Assembly: GCA_013297875.1 (NCBI GenBank) | Contig: JAAFIW010000022.1 | Coordinates: 1 to 64,000, forward strand | From: Comamonadaceae bacterium | Lineage (GTDB): Bacteria > Pseudomonadota > Gammaproteobacteria > Burkholderiales > Burkholderiaceae_C | Direction: 5' to 3' | DNA length: 64,000 nucleotides | Part shown: positions 16,875-25,485 of the stretch, piece by piece | How positions within the stretch are numbered: the first letter of the stretch is position 1 | Layout: every line of letters begins with the position of its first letter | Made by a program: the position numbers and the translations under genes | The notes under the pieces: model-generated | Database searches by the model: none | Seen by the model: the letters and a program-made list of their open reading frames with translations, nothing else | What the model was told of the DNA's origin: nothing

Positions 16875-17180
16875 ATGACCGCCATGCAAGCTCAATTGAT
16901 GCAAGCCCAGTCGATGGAAGCCCAACTGATACAGCGCCTGAAGGTGTTGCCACCCGAGCGGGTGGCCCAGGTGTTTGATTTCGTGGAGTTCCTGGCCTCG
17001 CGGGTGCAACAGGGGCAGGCTGCCAAGCGGCTGGGGGACGCCTTTGCGCGCCTGGATGCGCTGGGCTTGCCACCGATTTCAGACGATGAGATTGAAGAGG
17101 AGGTGCAGGCCGCGCGGCGTGAGCGGCAGGCGCGCCAGGCCGGTGTGAATACAGGTGCGGGTGCGGGTGCGGGTGTTTGA
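16875..17180 (+). CDS. DUF2281-like antitoxin, unit B
   Basis: Identical 101-aa product with the same AAGGAG site. Confidence 0.75.
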   Translation: MTAMQAQLMQAQSMEAQLIQRLKVLPPERVAQVFDFVEFLASRVQQGQAAKRLGDAFARLDALGLPPISDDEIEEEVQAARRERQARQAGVNTGAGAGAGV

Positions 17181-17222
17181 CGTTTACAGACCCAAACCCA
17201 GACCCAAAGCCGGTGTAGCCCG

Positions 17223-17651
17223 ATGCGTATCGTTGTTGACACGAATTTGCTGGTCTCGGGGGTGATTGCTGCCGGGTTGCCGCGTCAGCTGGTCGATGCA
17301 GCCCGCTCAGGGGTGTTTGAGCTGTGTACCAGCGAGGTGCTGTTGGCTGAGTTGCTGGATGTGTTGGGGCGCAAGAAGTTTGCCGTGCGGCTGGCGCAAG
17401 CGGGTTTGACAGCGCAGGGCCTTGTGGATGACTTGCGGGCGCTGGCGGTGGTGGTCTGGCCCACCGATGTGCCGCGTGTGGTGCCTACCGATGCAGACGA
17501 TGACCATGTGCTGGCCGCAGCCCTGGCCGGCGCTGCCGATTTGATTGCCTCAGGCGACAAGCGTGATTTGCTGCCGCTGCAAAGCTACCAGGGTATGCCT
17601 ATCGTGACGGCCCGGCAGACTTTGGTGAGGCTGGAGTTGATTGATGGGTAG
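17223..17651 (+). CDS. PIN-domain toxin, unit B
   Basis: Identical 142-aa product. Two copies double the addiction module if both units are really present. Confidence 0.85.
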   Translation: MRIVVDTNLLVSGVIAAGLPRQLVDAARSGVFELCTSEVLLAELLDVLGRKKFAVRLAQAGLTAQGLVDDLRALAVVVWPTDVPRVVPTDADDDHVLAAALAGAADLIASGDKRDLLPLQSYQGMPIVTARQTLVRLELIDG

Positions 17652-17703
17652 CGGGCTGTCGCCCAGGGATTGATTGCTCAGGCAGCTATGGAATTGGGAG
17701 CGA
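17651..17703 (-). repeat. Interspersed repeat, unit B
   Basis: Same as 8834-8886, next to the unit B immunity gene. Confidence 0.7.
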
Positions 17704-17713
17704 AACGGGACAG

Positions 17714-18148
17714 TCAAACAGTCGGCATGCCGTCATACGAGATGATTTCCAGTGCACCTCCGAACTCTTTCAAAGATTCCAAGTTGTCGGCGATTTCGAA
17801 CAACAGGTCTCTTCCGGTCGTAGTTACAAAGAAGTTAGCCATTGAGCTAACGTGAGGCCCTGCCTCTTGCAGCCAAGCGGGTTTTATCTCGGGATTTTCG
17901 ATGTCCCATACGACTTGTGAAGGCAGCAGCTTTTCCAAGCCTTTCTTGATTTTTTCAAGTTCTGCTTGAGCGGCATCAACATCTTTTTCATGAAGTAGAC
18001 CTTGATACAAATCCCCCATGATTAATGGAAACCGAGCTCCCCAACGGCCACCTTCGAGGTGCGTTGCAATCGTGGAGCAAAGTGAATGAAGAATGCCGCC
18101 AGGACCCACTTCAGTTACAACGCTACCTTGTTTTAAACCGATGGTCAT
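17714..18148 (-). CDS. Imm70-like immunity protein, unit B
   Basis: Identical 144-aa product, 2 nt after the stop of the nuclease tail. Confidence 0.8.
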   Translation of the reverse strand: MTIGLKQGSVVTEVGPGGILHSLCSTIATHLEGGRWGARFPLIMGDLYQGLLHEKDVDAAQAELEKIKKGLEKLLPSQVVWDIENPEIKPAWLQEAGPHVSSMANFFVTTTGRDLLFEIADNLESLKEFGGALEIISYDGMPTV

Positions 18149-18150
18149 TG

Positions 18151-19749
18151 CTATCTCCAGAATGTCACGTGTTGGGTCGTAATAAGGCCATTGCTTCGCT
18201 GCTGAATTTGGGCAGCAAGGCGATTCAGCGTTACCGTGCTGACGTTCTGGCCGCGTGCATCGAGCACCAATTTTTGCACGTCACCAACTGGAAGATTCTG
18301 GCTGCGATGCTGTGCTTGTGCGACAACATCGCGAACCAAGTTTCCCTGCCCCCGAGTGTTCGCCAAATTGTAGTTTTTGATATCAATGCTTTGGCCAGGT
18401 GCGTATAGATCAGGACGCGTACTTCCGGGCGCACCATGAGACACGGGCCTACCTCTCAAGAATGAAGCCTGAGCTGTGTAACCGCTTTGTCCATACATGG
18501 CCTCCAAATCCAGCTCAGAAAGTCGCCAGCTTGGTCGACTTGCCCTTATGGGAGGCTGCAAACTACCGAAGACGGGAATTTGAGGTGCGACCAGCTGCGC
18601 TGTTGCAGCGGGTAAGCGCATCGATACACCGGCTGCGGCTGCACCAGCCCTTACTACTCCCGCCCCACCCATCGCAACTCCCGCCACCCCAATGGCGCTC
18701 TGCGTTCTGAGCACCTGCGCGCCCAAATGGTCGCCTCGGGCTTCGGCTGCGGCGATCTGATCGAGCTGCAATGCACTACCAATGCCCTGGACAGCGCCGT
18801 ACCAATTACCAGTAGCCGCTCGCAATGCCATGCCCGCTGCTTGCCCAGGCAAGTTCATCAAACTTTGGCCCCGCGCCGCATTGCGCCCCACCGCGTCTTG
18901 CACCACGCTGCTGTTACCCGCCAGCCAGCCACCCGACATCGCATTGCCCAGCGCCCAGAATTGATCGGACGCAAATTGCGCACCGCCGTGAATGATGCCG
19001 GCCCCACCCAGCAAGGTGCCCGTCGTACCAACAAGGCCGGCATCCAACAGCGCGCTACCTGTGGTGGGCTCGCCGCTTTCGCGCTGGCCGACCACGCGCA
19101 TCTCCGATCCAACGCGTGGATCGTCGTAAGTACCCATACCCGAGGTCGCGTGCAATGCGCCAATGGAAGGCCCAGTCAGATCGTCAAGGAAGGCGCCTGT
19201 CACGTCAGGTGAATAGAACGGCCCGCGTACATCCCCCGCACCGCTTGCGTAAAGCCTGGAAGCCAGGCTGGCAGTAGCTTGTGCACCAGTGCTGGCAATA
19301 GCTGCCTGCCTCTGGGCATCGCGGGCCTGCGCCTTAGCGATGATTCCCGCGTAGTACGCCTCGTCATCCGCATCACTGGCAACACCCGTCAAGCGCAGCT
19401 TGTCGCCTCCAGCTACCAGCACGTCGTTGCGGCGGTCTGGCCCGGGCTGTCCACCAAACGTTCCCACGATCTGATCAAAGTACGGCTGGCTTTGCCGATT
19501 GCGGTAAGCGTTATCGCTCTGTAAGTCCATACCATTGACGTAGTCACCCGCCGAGTAAGGCCCCACGCCCTGCATCGGCAGTTTTGCTTCTTGCTGACTG
19601 CCCTGCGTCGCCATACCTACGACAGAGCTGCCCAACGCATTGCCAAATGCATCTCCCGCCAAAACACACCCTCCAGGTCGTACAGGTACCCGCATTGGTC
19701 GTAGTTGCAAGTGCAACGGGCGGTAGCGGGTATTTACGGCACTCAGCAT
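18151..19749 (-). CDS. Nuclease toxin tail fused to the resident 5' stub
   Basis: A 532-aa frame. Residues from about 41 on are the same as the unit A tail; nuclease residues are D447, D456 and K458. Residues 1-32 differ: they are encoded by resident DNA beyond the attachment core (ending VRPGGCVLAG) and lead in frame into DAFGNALG at 33-40. The ATG at 19749 overlaps the stop of the OtnK-type gene (ATGCTGA), so it could be translationally coupled to that operon. No delivery domain remains; only about 90 bp of the original gene's 5' part is left. I infer this is the junction where the element replaced the resident tail, with the rest of the N-terminal gene lost. Confidence 0.75.
   Translation of the reverse strand: MLSAVNTRYRPLHLQLRPMRVPVRPGGCVLAGDAFGNALGSSVVGMATQGSQQEAKLPMQGVGPYSAGDYVNGMDLQSDNAYRNRQSQPYFDQIVGTFGGQPGPDRRNDVLVAGGDKLRLTGVASDADDEAYYAGIIAKAQARDAQRQAAIASTGAQATASLASRLYASGAGDVRGPFYSPDVTGAFLDDLTGPSIGALHATSGMGTYDDPRVGSEMRVVGQRESGEPTTGSALLDAGLVGTTGTLLGGAGIIHGGAQFASDQFWALGNAMSGGWLAGNSSVVQDAVGRNAARGQSLMNLPGQAAGMALRAATGNWYGAVQGIGSALQLDQIAAAEARGDHLGAQVLRTQSAIGVAGVAMGGAGVVRAGAAAAGVSMRLPAATAQLVAPQIPVFGSLQPPIRASRPSWRLSELDLEAMYGQSGYTAQASFLRGRPVSHGAPGSTRPDLYAPGQSIDIKNYNLANTRGQGNLVRDVVAQAQHRSQNLPVGDVQKLVLDARGQNVSTVTLNRLAAQIQQRSNGLITTQHVTFWR
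19637..19653. other. Putative attachment site, element tail / resident 5' stub boundary
   Basis: Third copy of the 17-bp core. On its low side is the toxin-2 tail; on its high side the sequence diverges at once from the element leader (TCCCGCC instead of GGCCCTG). That high side is about 90 bp of resident coding-like DNA ending at the OtnK-type gene. It keeps the frame ...GCVLAGDAFGNALG, as expected for insertion into a resident toxin gene. Confidence 0.65.
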
Positions 19750-21029
19750 TCCCGCATTCTGCCCATTTCAAACGCCCGAATCATGAAATCACCCCCCCCA
19801 AAATTCCCCGACTTCAACGCCACATGCAGCGCCCCCAGGCTGCCGTGCGCATAGCACCACGGCACCCCAGCATCAATTTGCGGTCCGATTTGCATATGGC
19901 TGATGCCCAGTTTTTGCACGCAGGCACCCGATGTTTCGCCGCCTGCGATGACGAGCTGGCGTACGCCGTGCTCGACCAGGCCGTGGGCAATGTCGGCGAG
20001 GGTGTCTTCCAGCAACTGGCCGGCGCGGGTTACGCCCAATTGGGCTTGTATGGCTTTCACAGCGTCGGCTTCCGCTGTTGAGTAGATCAGCACGGTTTGG
20101 GTGGGCAGGTGTTGGCCTGCCCAGCGCAATGCCTCTTGCACCACTGGTGCGCCAGATGCCACCCGCAGAGCGTCAATCGCCAGGGCCGGTAAGCCCTGGG
20201 TAATGAAGTGGGCCACCTGGGCGTTGGTGGCTTGCGAGCAGCTGCCGGATACCACAGCGCGCAGGCCGGTGGCGGGAGGCAGTTGCTGGGTGTGCGGGTT
20301 GGGTGCCAGGCCCCAGTTTTGCGGCAGGCCAATGGCCACGCCTGAGCCGCCGGTGACCAGCGGCATGCCGCGCAGGGCAGGGCCCAGGCGCATCAAATCG
20401 TCGTTGGTCACGGCATCGACGATGGCCAGGCCCACGCCTTCGGCTTGCAGCTGCGCCAATCGCTGGCCAATGGCTGTCGAACCCTGCGCCACCACGGTGT
20501 GCGCCACCAGGCCCACCGGGCAGCTGCTCTGGGCTTGCAGCACGCGCACCAGGTTGGCGTCGGTCATGGGCGTGAGCGGGTGCTGGCGCATGCCGCTGTC
20601 GCTGAGCAGCAGGTCGCCCACAAACAGGTGGCCTTTGAATACCGTGCGCTGATTGTCAGGAAAGGCGGGTGTGGCAATGGCCAGGGGCGTGTTCAGCGCG
20701 GCCATCAGCGCTTGCGCCACGGGGCCGATGTTGCCTTGCGGGGTGCTGTCGAAGGTGGAGCAGTATTTGAAGTAAATCTGCTGCGCGCCCTGGGCTTGCA
20801 ACCAGGCCAGCGCCGCCAGCGACTGGGCGACTGCTTCGGCAGGCGCGATGGTGCGGGTTTTCAGGGCGACGACCACGGCGTCTATCGCAGACAGGTCAAG
20901 TGCTGCATGCGGCACGCCAATGGTTTGAACCACCCGCATGCCGGCGCGCACCAGGTTGTTGGCCAGGTCGGTGGCACCGGTGAAGTCGTCGGCGATGCAG
21001 CCGAGTTTGAGGGCGTGCAGTGGTGTCAT
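19743..21029 (-). CDS. otnK: Four-carbon acid sugar kinase, OtnK/DUF1537 family
   Basis: A 428-aa cytosolic kinase of the type that phosphorylates 3-oxo-tetronates (as in threonate/erythronate breakdown). The N-terminal ADDFTGATDLANNLV and the C-terminal VIAGGETSGACVQKLG with GGDFM near the end are hallmarks of the family. It is the last gene of a run from 28271 downwards. The final residues GRMREC differ from the usual ending and overlap the toxin stub, so the 3' end may have been altered by a deletion. The substrate is inferred from family; other aldonates are possible. Confidence 0.88.
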   Translation of the reverse strand: MTPLHALKLGCIADDFTGATDLANNLVRAGMRVVQTIGVPHAALDLSAIDAVVVALKTRTIAPAEAVAQSLAALAWLQAQGAQQIYFKYCSTFDSTPQGNIGPVAQALMAALNTPLAIATPAFPDNQRTVFKGHLFVGDLLLSDSGMRQHPLTPMTDANLVRVLQAQSSCPVGLVAHTVVAQGSTAIGQRLAQLQAEGVGLAIVDAVTNDDLMRLGPALRGMPLVTGGSGVAIGLPQNWGLAPNPHTQQLPPATGLRAVVSGSCSQATNAQVAHFITQGLPALAIDALRVASGAPVVQEALRWAGQHLPTQTVLIYSTAEADAVKAIQAQLGVTRAGQLLEDTLADIAHGLVEHGVRQLVIAGGETSGACVQKLGISHMQIGPQIDAGVPWCYAHGSLGALHVALKSGNFGGGDFMIRAFEMGRMREC

Positions 21030-21039
21030 TGAAGATCTG

Positions 21040-21336
21040 TCAGGTTGCTGGGGCGATCAATGTAAACCGCTCTACGCCTTTGCGCTGCACCCAGGAACTG
21101 CTGGCTTCGTTGAAGGCCAGAAAGTGAGCGGCTTTGAGATGCGCGTCGAAGTCGGCCGCGCTGTCGTACACCTCATACAAGAAAACATGGCAGGGATCAT
21201 CGGCAGCCACGCACACATCAAACTGCTGACAACCAGGCTCCAGCGCCAGTGACTGTTGGGCATTGGTCGTGATGGCTTGAACGAACTCACTGCGGTGCTC
21301 GGGTTTCACGAAAAAGTCGACGGTGATGACAAGCAT
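21040..21336 (-). CDS. Antibiotic biosynthesis monooxygenase-fold protein (YgiN-like)
   Basis: A 98-aa dimeric alpha/beta barrel-type protein: VITVDFFVKPEHRSEF at the start, LEPGCQQFDVC and HVFLYEVYDSAADFDAHLKA. Such proteins act as quinol or small-molecule monooxygenases, or as mutarotase-like helpers in sugar operons. It is 3 bp from the TRAP permease gene and 10 bp from otnK, so it belongs to the same operon. The exact role is unknown. Confidence 0.85.
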   Translation of the reverse strand: MLVITVDFFVKPEHRSEFVQAITTNAQQSLALEPGCQQFDVCVAADDPCHVFLYEVYDSAADFDAHLKAAHFLAFNEASSSWVQRKGVERFTLIAPAT

Positions 21337-21339
21337 AGG

Positions 21340-22632
21340 CTATCTCCAGGACGCAATCACACGGGGCAGCCAGGTGGACAGCGCCGGTATGTAAGTGACC
21401 AGCAGCACCACGGTAAATGTGGCCGCCATCAACGGCCACAAATGCTTGCTGACCTCGCCAATCCCGGCTTTGCCCAGTTTGGCCGCCACAAACAGGGTGC
21501 CTCCCACCGGCGGTGTGTACAGCGCAATGGCCAGGTTGGCGGTCATGACCACGCCCATGTGTACCAGGTCAATCTTGAAGGCGATGGCCAGCGGCAAAAA
21601 CAGTGGCGCGGCCATCAGCAGGGCGGGCAGGGGTTCAATGAAGATACCCAGCAGCAGCAGCGCCACGTTCAGCATGATCAGGAAAACCCATTGCTGATGC
21701 GCCACTGAGCCGACCCAGGTGGCCATTTGCTGCGCTACCTGCTCCACGGTGAGCAGCCAGGCCAGCGCGCCCGTGGCACCGATGACCAGCATCACGGTGG
21801 CGCTGGTGATGAAAGCCTTGAGCAGCAGCTGCGGAATCTGGCCCCACTTCAAATCCTTGTACAAAAACATCGACACCAGCAAGCCGTACACCACGGCCAC
21901 TGCGGCTGACTCGGTGGGCGTGAAGTAGCCCGACCAGATGCCGCCAATGATGAACACCGGCATCAGCAAGGCCGGGCCTGCCGCATAGCTGGCGGCCAGA
22001 ATTTGCTTGAGCGAGGCGCGTTGTTCGCCGTTGTCGCAGCCACTGGATTTGCCGTACCACATGCACATGGCAATTAGCGCCAGCGCCGACAGCAGCGCGG
22101 GCACCAAACCGGCCATCGACAGGGTGCGCATCGACACGCCCGACACGAAGGAATACACCAGGAAGGGGATGGATAGCGGCATCAGCAGCGCGAGCGTGCC
22201 CGCCACCGCCAGCAGCGCCGCCGAAAACCCCCGCGAGTAGCCGCGCTGCAGCATCGAGGGAATCACCAGCGAGCCAATGGCCGCGGTATCGGCAATGGCC
22301 GAGCCCGACACGCCACCAAACAGCAGGCACGACACCACCGTGACCACGCCCAGGCCACCGGGTAGCCAGCCAAACAGCACGCGGGCGAATTCCACAATGC
22401 GCTTGCCTACCCCGCCCTTGGCCAGCAGCTCGCCGGTGAACACAAACAAGGGCACGGCAATCAAGATGAAGGGCTCCACACCGCCAATGAAGGAGAGAAA
22501 AATGGTTTCTAGCGGGTGCGACATACCGTACAGGCCGATCACGCCCAGGGTGGTCAGCAGCAAGGCAAACATCAGCGGCAGGCCCGCGAGTGCCAGGGCA
22601 AAGAAGATCGCAAAAATAACAAGTGCCAACAT
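21340..22632 (-). CDS. dctM: TRAP transporter large permease, DctM type
   Basis: A 430-aa protein of about 12 membrane segments, usual length for DctM. Characteristic stretches are GLPLMFALLLTTLGVIGLYG, PLFVFTGELLAKGG, LFGGVSGSAIADTAAIGSL and NLAIALYTPPVGGTLFVAA. It drives Na+-coupled uptake with the P and Q subunits encoded upstream. The gap to the Q gene is 185 bp and holds a repeat pair, unusual in an otherwise tightly packed operon. Confidence 0.93.
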   Translation of the reverse strand: MLALVIFAIFFALALAGLPLMFALLLTTLGVIGLYGMSHPLETIFLSFIGGVEPFILIAVPLFVFTGELLAKGGVGKRIVEFARVLFGWLPGGLGVVTVVSCLLFGGVSGSAIADTAAIGSLVIPSMLQRGYSRGFSAALLAVAGTLALLMPLSIPFLVYSFVSGVSMRTLSMAGLVPALLSALALIAMCMWYGKSSGCDNGEQRASLKQILAASYAAGPALLMPVFIIGGIWSGYFTPTESAAVAVVYGLLVSMFLYKDLKWGQIPQLLLKAFITSATVMLVIGATGALAWLLTVEQVAQQMATWVGSVAHQQWVFLIMLNVALLLLGIFIEPLPALLMAAPLFLPLAIAFKIDLVHMGVVMTANLAIALYTPPVGGTLFVAAKLGKAGIGEVSKHLWPLMAATFTVVLLVTYIPALSTWLPRVIASWR

Positions 22633-22662
22633 GGTGCTACCTGATTGGGTATGTACCCCGAA

Positions 22663-22763
22663 CCGTCATTCCCGCGCAGGCGGGAATCCAGGTGCGAGGT
22701 CTGCCCGGCCTGCAAAGGCCTGGGGCACTGTGAGGTGGATTCCCGCCTGCGCGGGAATGACGG
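22663..22763. repeat. Inverted pair of extragenic CGTCATTCCCGC repeats
   Basis: CCGTCATTCCCGCGCAGGCG (22663 on) and its mirror GCCTGCGCGGGAATGACGG (ending 22763) bound about 45 bp. Each half is itself palindromic around the GCGCAGGCG part. This REP-like unit is common in proteobacterial intergenic DNA. Here it separates dctQ and dctM and may stabilise or shorten mRNA. Confidence 0.8.
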
Positions 22764-22817
22764 CTTAGGGGTTTCTGAGGCATGTGTGCATTCAGAGCGG
22801 GTGTTGATTCGAAAAGC

Positions 22818-23374
22818 TCATTCAGCCGGGTAGCGCTGCTCACGCGGCACGCCGCGAAAAATCAGCAACAAGTCCCAACTGGCAAATACAAACATCAGCG
22901 CTGCGCCCAGCGGCAGCGGCATGTATTGCCAGGCCATGGCCATTCCAGCGTGGTCAGGGTGTTGTTCCAGCTGCTGGCCACAATGCGCCAGCCATACACG
23001 GCCAGGCAGCCCAGCAGCCCCAGGCAGATGAGTTGAATCGCCATGTCGGCATGGCGGCGGCGGGCTACGGTGAGCTTGTCCAGAAACTCGTTGATGCTCA
23101 TGTGGGCACCGCGCTGGGCGGCTGCCGCGCCGCCCAAAAACGTCACCCATACCATCAACAATTCGCCCAGCTCGGTGACCCAGGCCAGATCTTTGCCAAA
23201 GGCATGCATCACCACGTTGACAAAGATCAGGCTGATCATCAGCGCGCCAATGCCAATTACCGCCCCGTCCACCGTTTTGCCCAGCCAGCGGATGGCGGTG
23301 GGCGGCGGTACGACGGGCATGACTTCGGGCTCGGCCAGGTCGGCTGACTCGTTTATGGCAGGCGATACAGCCAT
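22818..23374 (-). pseudogene. dctQ: TRAP transporter small permease DctQ, frameshifted
   Basis: The first frame from ATG 23374 gives four membrane segments (AVIGIGALMISLIFVNVVM, LGELLMVWVTFLGG with the typical E, AIQLICLGLLGCLAVYGWR) up to NNTLTTLEW. It then runs into nonsense (PGNTCRCRWAQR) and stops at 22895. The expected ending AWQYMPLPLGAALMFVF followed by RGVPREQRYPAE is in another frame ending at 22818. Losing one base near 22938-22942 (GGCCATGGCC) explains it. It is either a recent mutation or a sequencing error; P and M are intact. Confidence 0.85.
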
Positions 23375-23377
23375 GGT

Positions 23378-24376
23378 TTACTTCACCGATTTGCGGATGG
23401 CAGCGGCCTCCGACAGCACCTGATCCACATCGGCACCGTACTTCTCGCGGGCCTTTACATACACCGGCTCCACAGACTTGCGAAACGCTGCGATGTCCGG
23501 CTTGCGGTTGATCTTGGCACCCTTGGACGCCATTTCAGCCAGCACTTTTTCATCATTGTCTTTGATGATGTTTCGTGCAAACGGGGTGACTTCTTTCGCT
23601 GCGCGAACCATGGCCTGTTGGTCAGCTGGTGTGAGTTTTTGCCAGGTTTTTTCGGAGATGGCCACCGGTATCGGGCTGTAGACGTGGTTGGTCAGGGTGA
23701 CGTTGGGCGCGACCTCGTAAAACTTGTTGGAGTAGATGGTGTCGATGGGGTTTTCCTGCCCTGCCACCGCGCCTTGCGAGATGGCCAGATACACCTCGGG
23801 CAGCGGCATGATTTGCACGCCAAAACCCATGGCTTCCAGGGTCCAGCGCATCATTTCGTTGGGGAAGGTGCGCAGCTTTTTGCCTTTGGTGTCGTCGGGC
23901 GAATTCAGCGGTTCGCGGGTGGTCATGTTGCGAAAGCCCGCTTCCCACGTGGCCAGAAAGCGAAAGCCCTTGGCCGGTGCTTTGGCAAACTGGTCTTGCA
24001 GCCACTTGGAGTTGTCGTAGAACTTCCAGCCCTGCTCGTAGCTGTCCAGAATAAAGGGCAGCATGGTCAGGTTCAAGGTGGGCACGTGGGGCGCATAAGA
24101 GCCGGTGGCAGACACGGTGAAGTCAATGCCGCCCAGGCCCAGTTGTTCAATGTTTTTCGGGTCGTTGCCCAACTGGCTACAGCAAAACACCTGCACCTTG
24201 TAGCGGCCCTGGGTGTACTCCTCGACCTTCTTGGCAAACACCTGCGCCGCGGCATGGCGCGCGCCCAGTTGCTGGTCGGTGTGGCTGAACTTCAAAATGG
24301 TCTGCGCCTGCGCGGTACAGGCCAGTGCCACGCTGGCCAATGCAAACGAAAAACGAATCAGGGGTGTGGTGGTCAT
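23378..24376 (-). CDS. dctP: TRAP transporter substrate-binding protein, DctP family
   Basis: A 332-aa periplasmic protein with a signal peptide (LIRFSFALASVALACTAQAQ). The mature part begins TILKFSHTDQQLGARHAAA and has AYAPHVPTLN-like and TREPLNSPDDTKGKKLRTF, the latter carrying the conserved arginine that usually binds a carboxylate. So the ligand is probably an organic or sugar acid. The stop is 3 bp before the dctQ start, and the start overlaps the preceding oxidoreductase gene by 4 bp. Confidence 0.92.
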   Translation of the reverse strand: MTTTPLIRFSFALASVALACTAQAQTILKFSHTDQQLGARHAAAQVFAKKVEEYTQGRYKVQVFCCSQLGNDPKNIEQLGLGGIDFTVSATGSYAPHVPTLNLTMLPFILDSYEQGWKFYDNSKWLQDQFAKAPAKGFRFLATWEAGFRNMTTREPLNSPDDTKGKKLRTFPNEMMRWTLEAMGFGVQIMPLPEVYLAISQGAVAGQENPIDTIYSNKFYEVAPNVTLTNHVYSPIPVAISEKTWQKLTPADQQAMVRAAKEVTPFARNIIKDNDEKVLAEMASKGAKINRKPDIAAFRKSVEPVYVKAREKYGADVDQVLSEAAAIRKSVK

Positions 24377-25485
24377 GTTGTCTCCTTAGGGGCTGGGGTT
24401 TCAGTGGCTGGAAAAAGTGGATGGGTGTCAGGGGAAGGCTCAAAGCCGGCCAATTCAATGCGCTGCCCACCGCGGTGCGAGGCATACACCGCCTCTTGGA
24501 TCAGCAGGTTGCGCAGGTAGGCACGGGCTGTGTTCTCGGGGGTGCGCTGGTGCAGCAGGCAGTCCAGCACATGGGCTTGCAGCGCCTGGCAGGCACCGCC
24601 CCCAAAGGCTTGGGTTTCGCCGGTGTCGTTGCCGCAGGCCTGTTCGCTACCGTGGTGTGGTTTGAACCACAGGCGGCCGTCGCCATCCAGGCGCAGCACG
24701 CCACGGGAGCCTTCCAGCCACATTTCGCCCATCGTGCGGCGGGGGTTGGTGGCAACATGGTCATTCAGGCGGTTGCCGTCAAACACACCGGCCGCACCGT
24801 TTTCAAATTCGAATACGATGATGCCGCTGTCTTCGCCCGCGATCACCGGGTTTTGCCTGCGCAGGCGGGCATACACAGCGCTGACTTCACCGGCCAGGTA
24901 GCGAAAGGTGTCAATGAAATGAACGGCTGTTTCCACCACCAGCAGGCGCGGCATGGTTTGAAAGTAGGGCTGTCGGTCCAGGTATGCCGTTGGGCCCTGG
25001 CCATCGCCGGGGCGCAGCCGGAAGCTGATGCTGTGCAGCGTGCCCAGTGCGCCGCTTTCCACCAGGGCTTTGGCGTGGCGGTACCAGGGCATGAAACGGA
25101 AGTTTTCATGAATGACCAGTGTCACCCCAGCGGCTTCAGCGGCTTGCGTCAGCTTCAGGGCTTGGGCGTAGTCGGTGCCAAATGGTTTCTGGCAAATCAC
25201 TGGAATTCGGTGTGCCAGCGCCTGGCTAATCAGGTCGGCATGCGCAGCCGGTGGGGTCACGATGTCGATCAGGTCGGGTTTGACATGGGTGAGCAGGTCA
25301 TCCAGGCTTTCAAAGCTGCTCAGCGCACCGAAACGCTGGCACGCTGCCTGGGCTTTGCCGCCATCAGCGTCGCACACCGCCATCAAGCGGGCTTGTGGCA
25401 AGTTCGCCCAGGCCTGCAGGTGAAACTGGCTGAAAAATCCAGCGCCGATCACGGCCACTTGCAGGGGTGCCCCGGCAGTTGTCAC
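24373..25485 (-). CDS. Gfo/Idh/MocA family NAD(P)-dependent oxidoreductase
   Basis: A 370-aa protein with the Rossmann motif AVIGAGFFSQFHLQAW near the start, VDIVTPPAAHADLI and the family signature CQKPFGTDYAQAL (catalytic Lys region). The second half is the alpha/beta dimerisation domain. It likely oxidises a sugar or sugar acid taken up by the neighbouring TRAP system. It overlaps both neighbours by 4 bp. Confidence 0.9.
   Translation of the reverse strand: MTTAGAPLQVAVIGAGFFSQFHLQAWANLPQARLMAVCDADGGKAQAACQRFGALSSFESLDDLLTHVKPDLIDIVTPPAAHADLISQALAHRIPVICQKPFGTDYAQALKLTQAAEAAGVTLVIHENFRFMPWYRHAKALVESGALGTLHSISFRLRPGDGQGPTAYLDRQPYFQTMPRLLVVETAVHFIDTFRYLAGEVSAVYARLRRQNPVIAGEDSGIIVFEFENGAAGVFDGNRLNDHVATNPRRTMGEMWLEGSRGVLRLDGDGRLWFKPHHGSEQACGNDTGETQAFGGGACQALQAHVLDCLLHQRTPENTARAYLRNLLIQEAVYASHRGGQRIELAGFEPSPDTHPLFPATETPAPKETT

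Larger units (their letters stand above)
10820..19636. mobile_element. Integrative element, unit B of the tandem pair
   Basis: Exact second copy of unit A. The only change is at the outer end: beyond the 17-bp core at 19637-19653 the sequence leaves the element leader and enters a short stub of resident DNA next to the OtnK-type kinase. Sequence identity across nearly 9 kb means very recent tandem integration, amplification, or an assembly artefact caused by a circular form. Confidence 0.8.

Noticed and set aside
547-19749. A full-length Rhs, CdiA or T6SS effector
   Set aside because: None of the three tails has a delivery domain, YD repeats, or a signal peptide within the window; they are called tails only.
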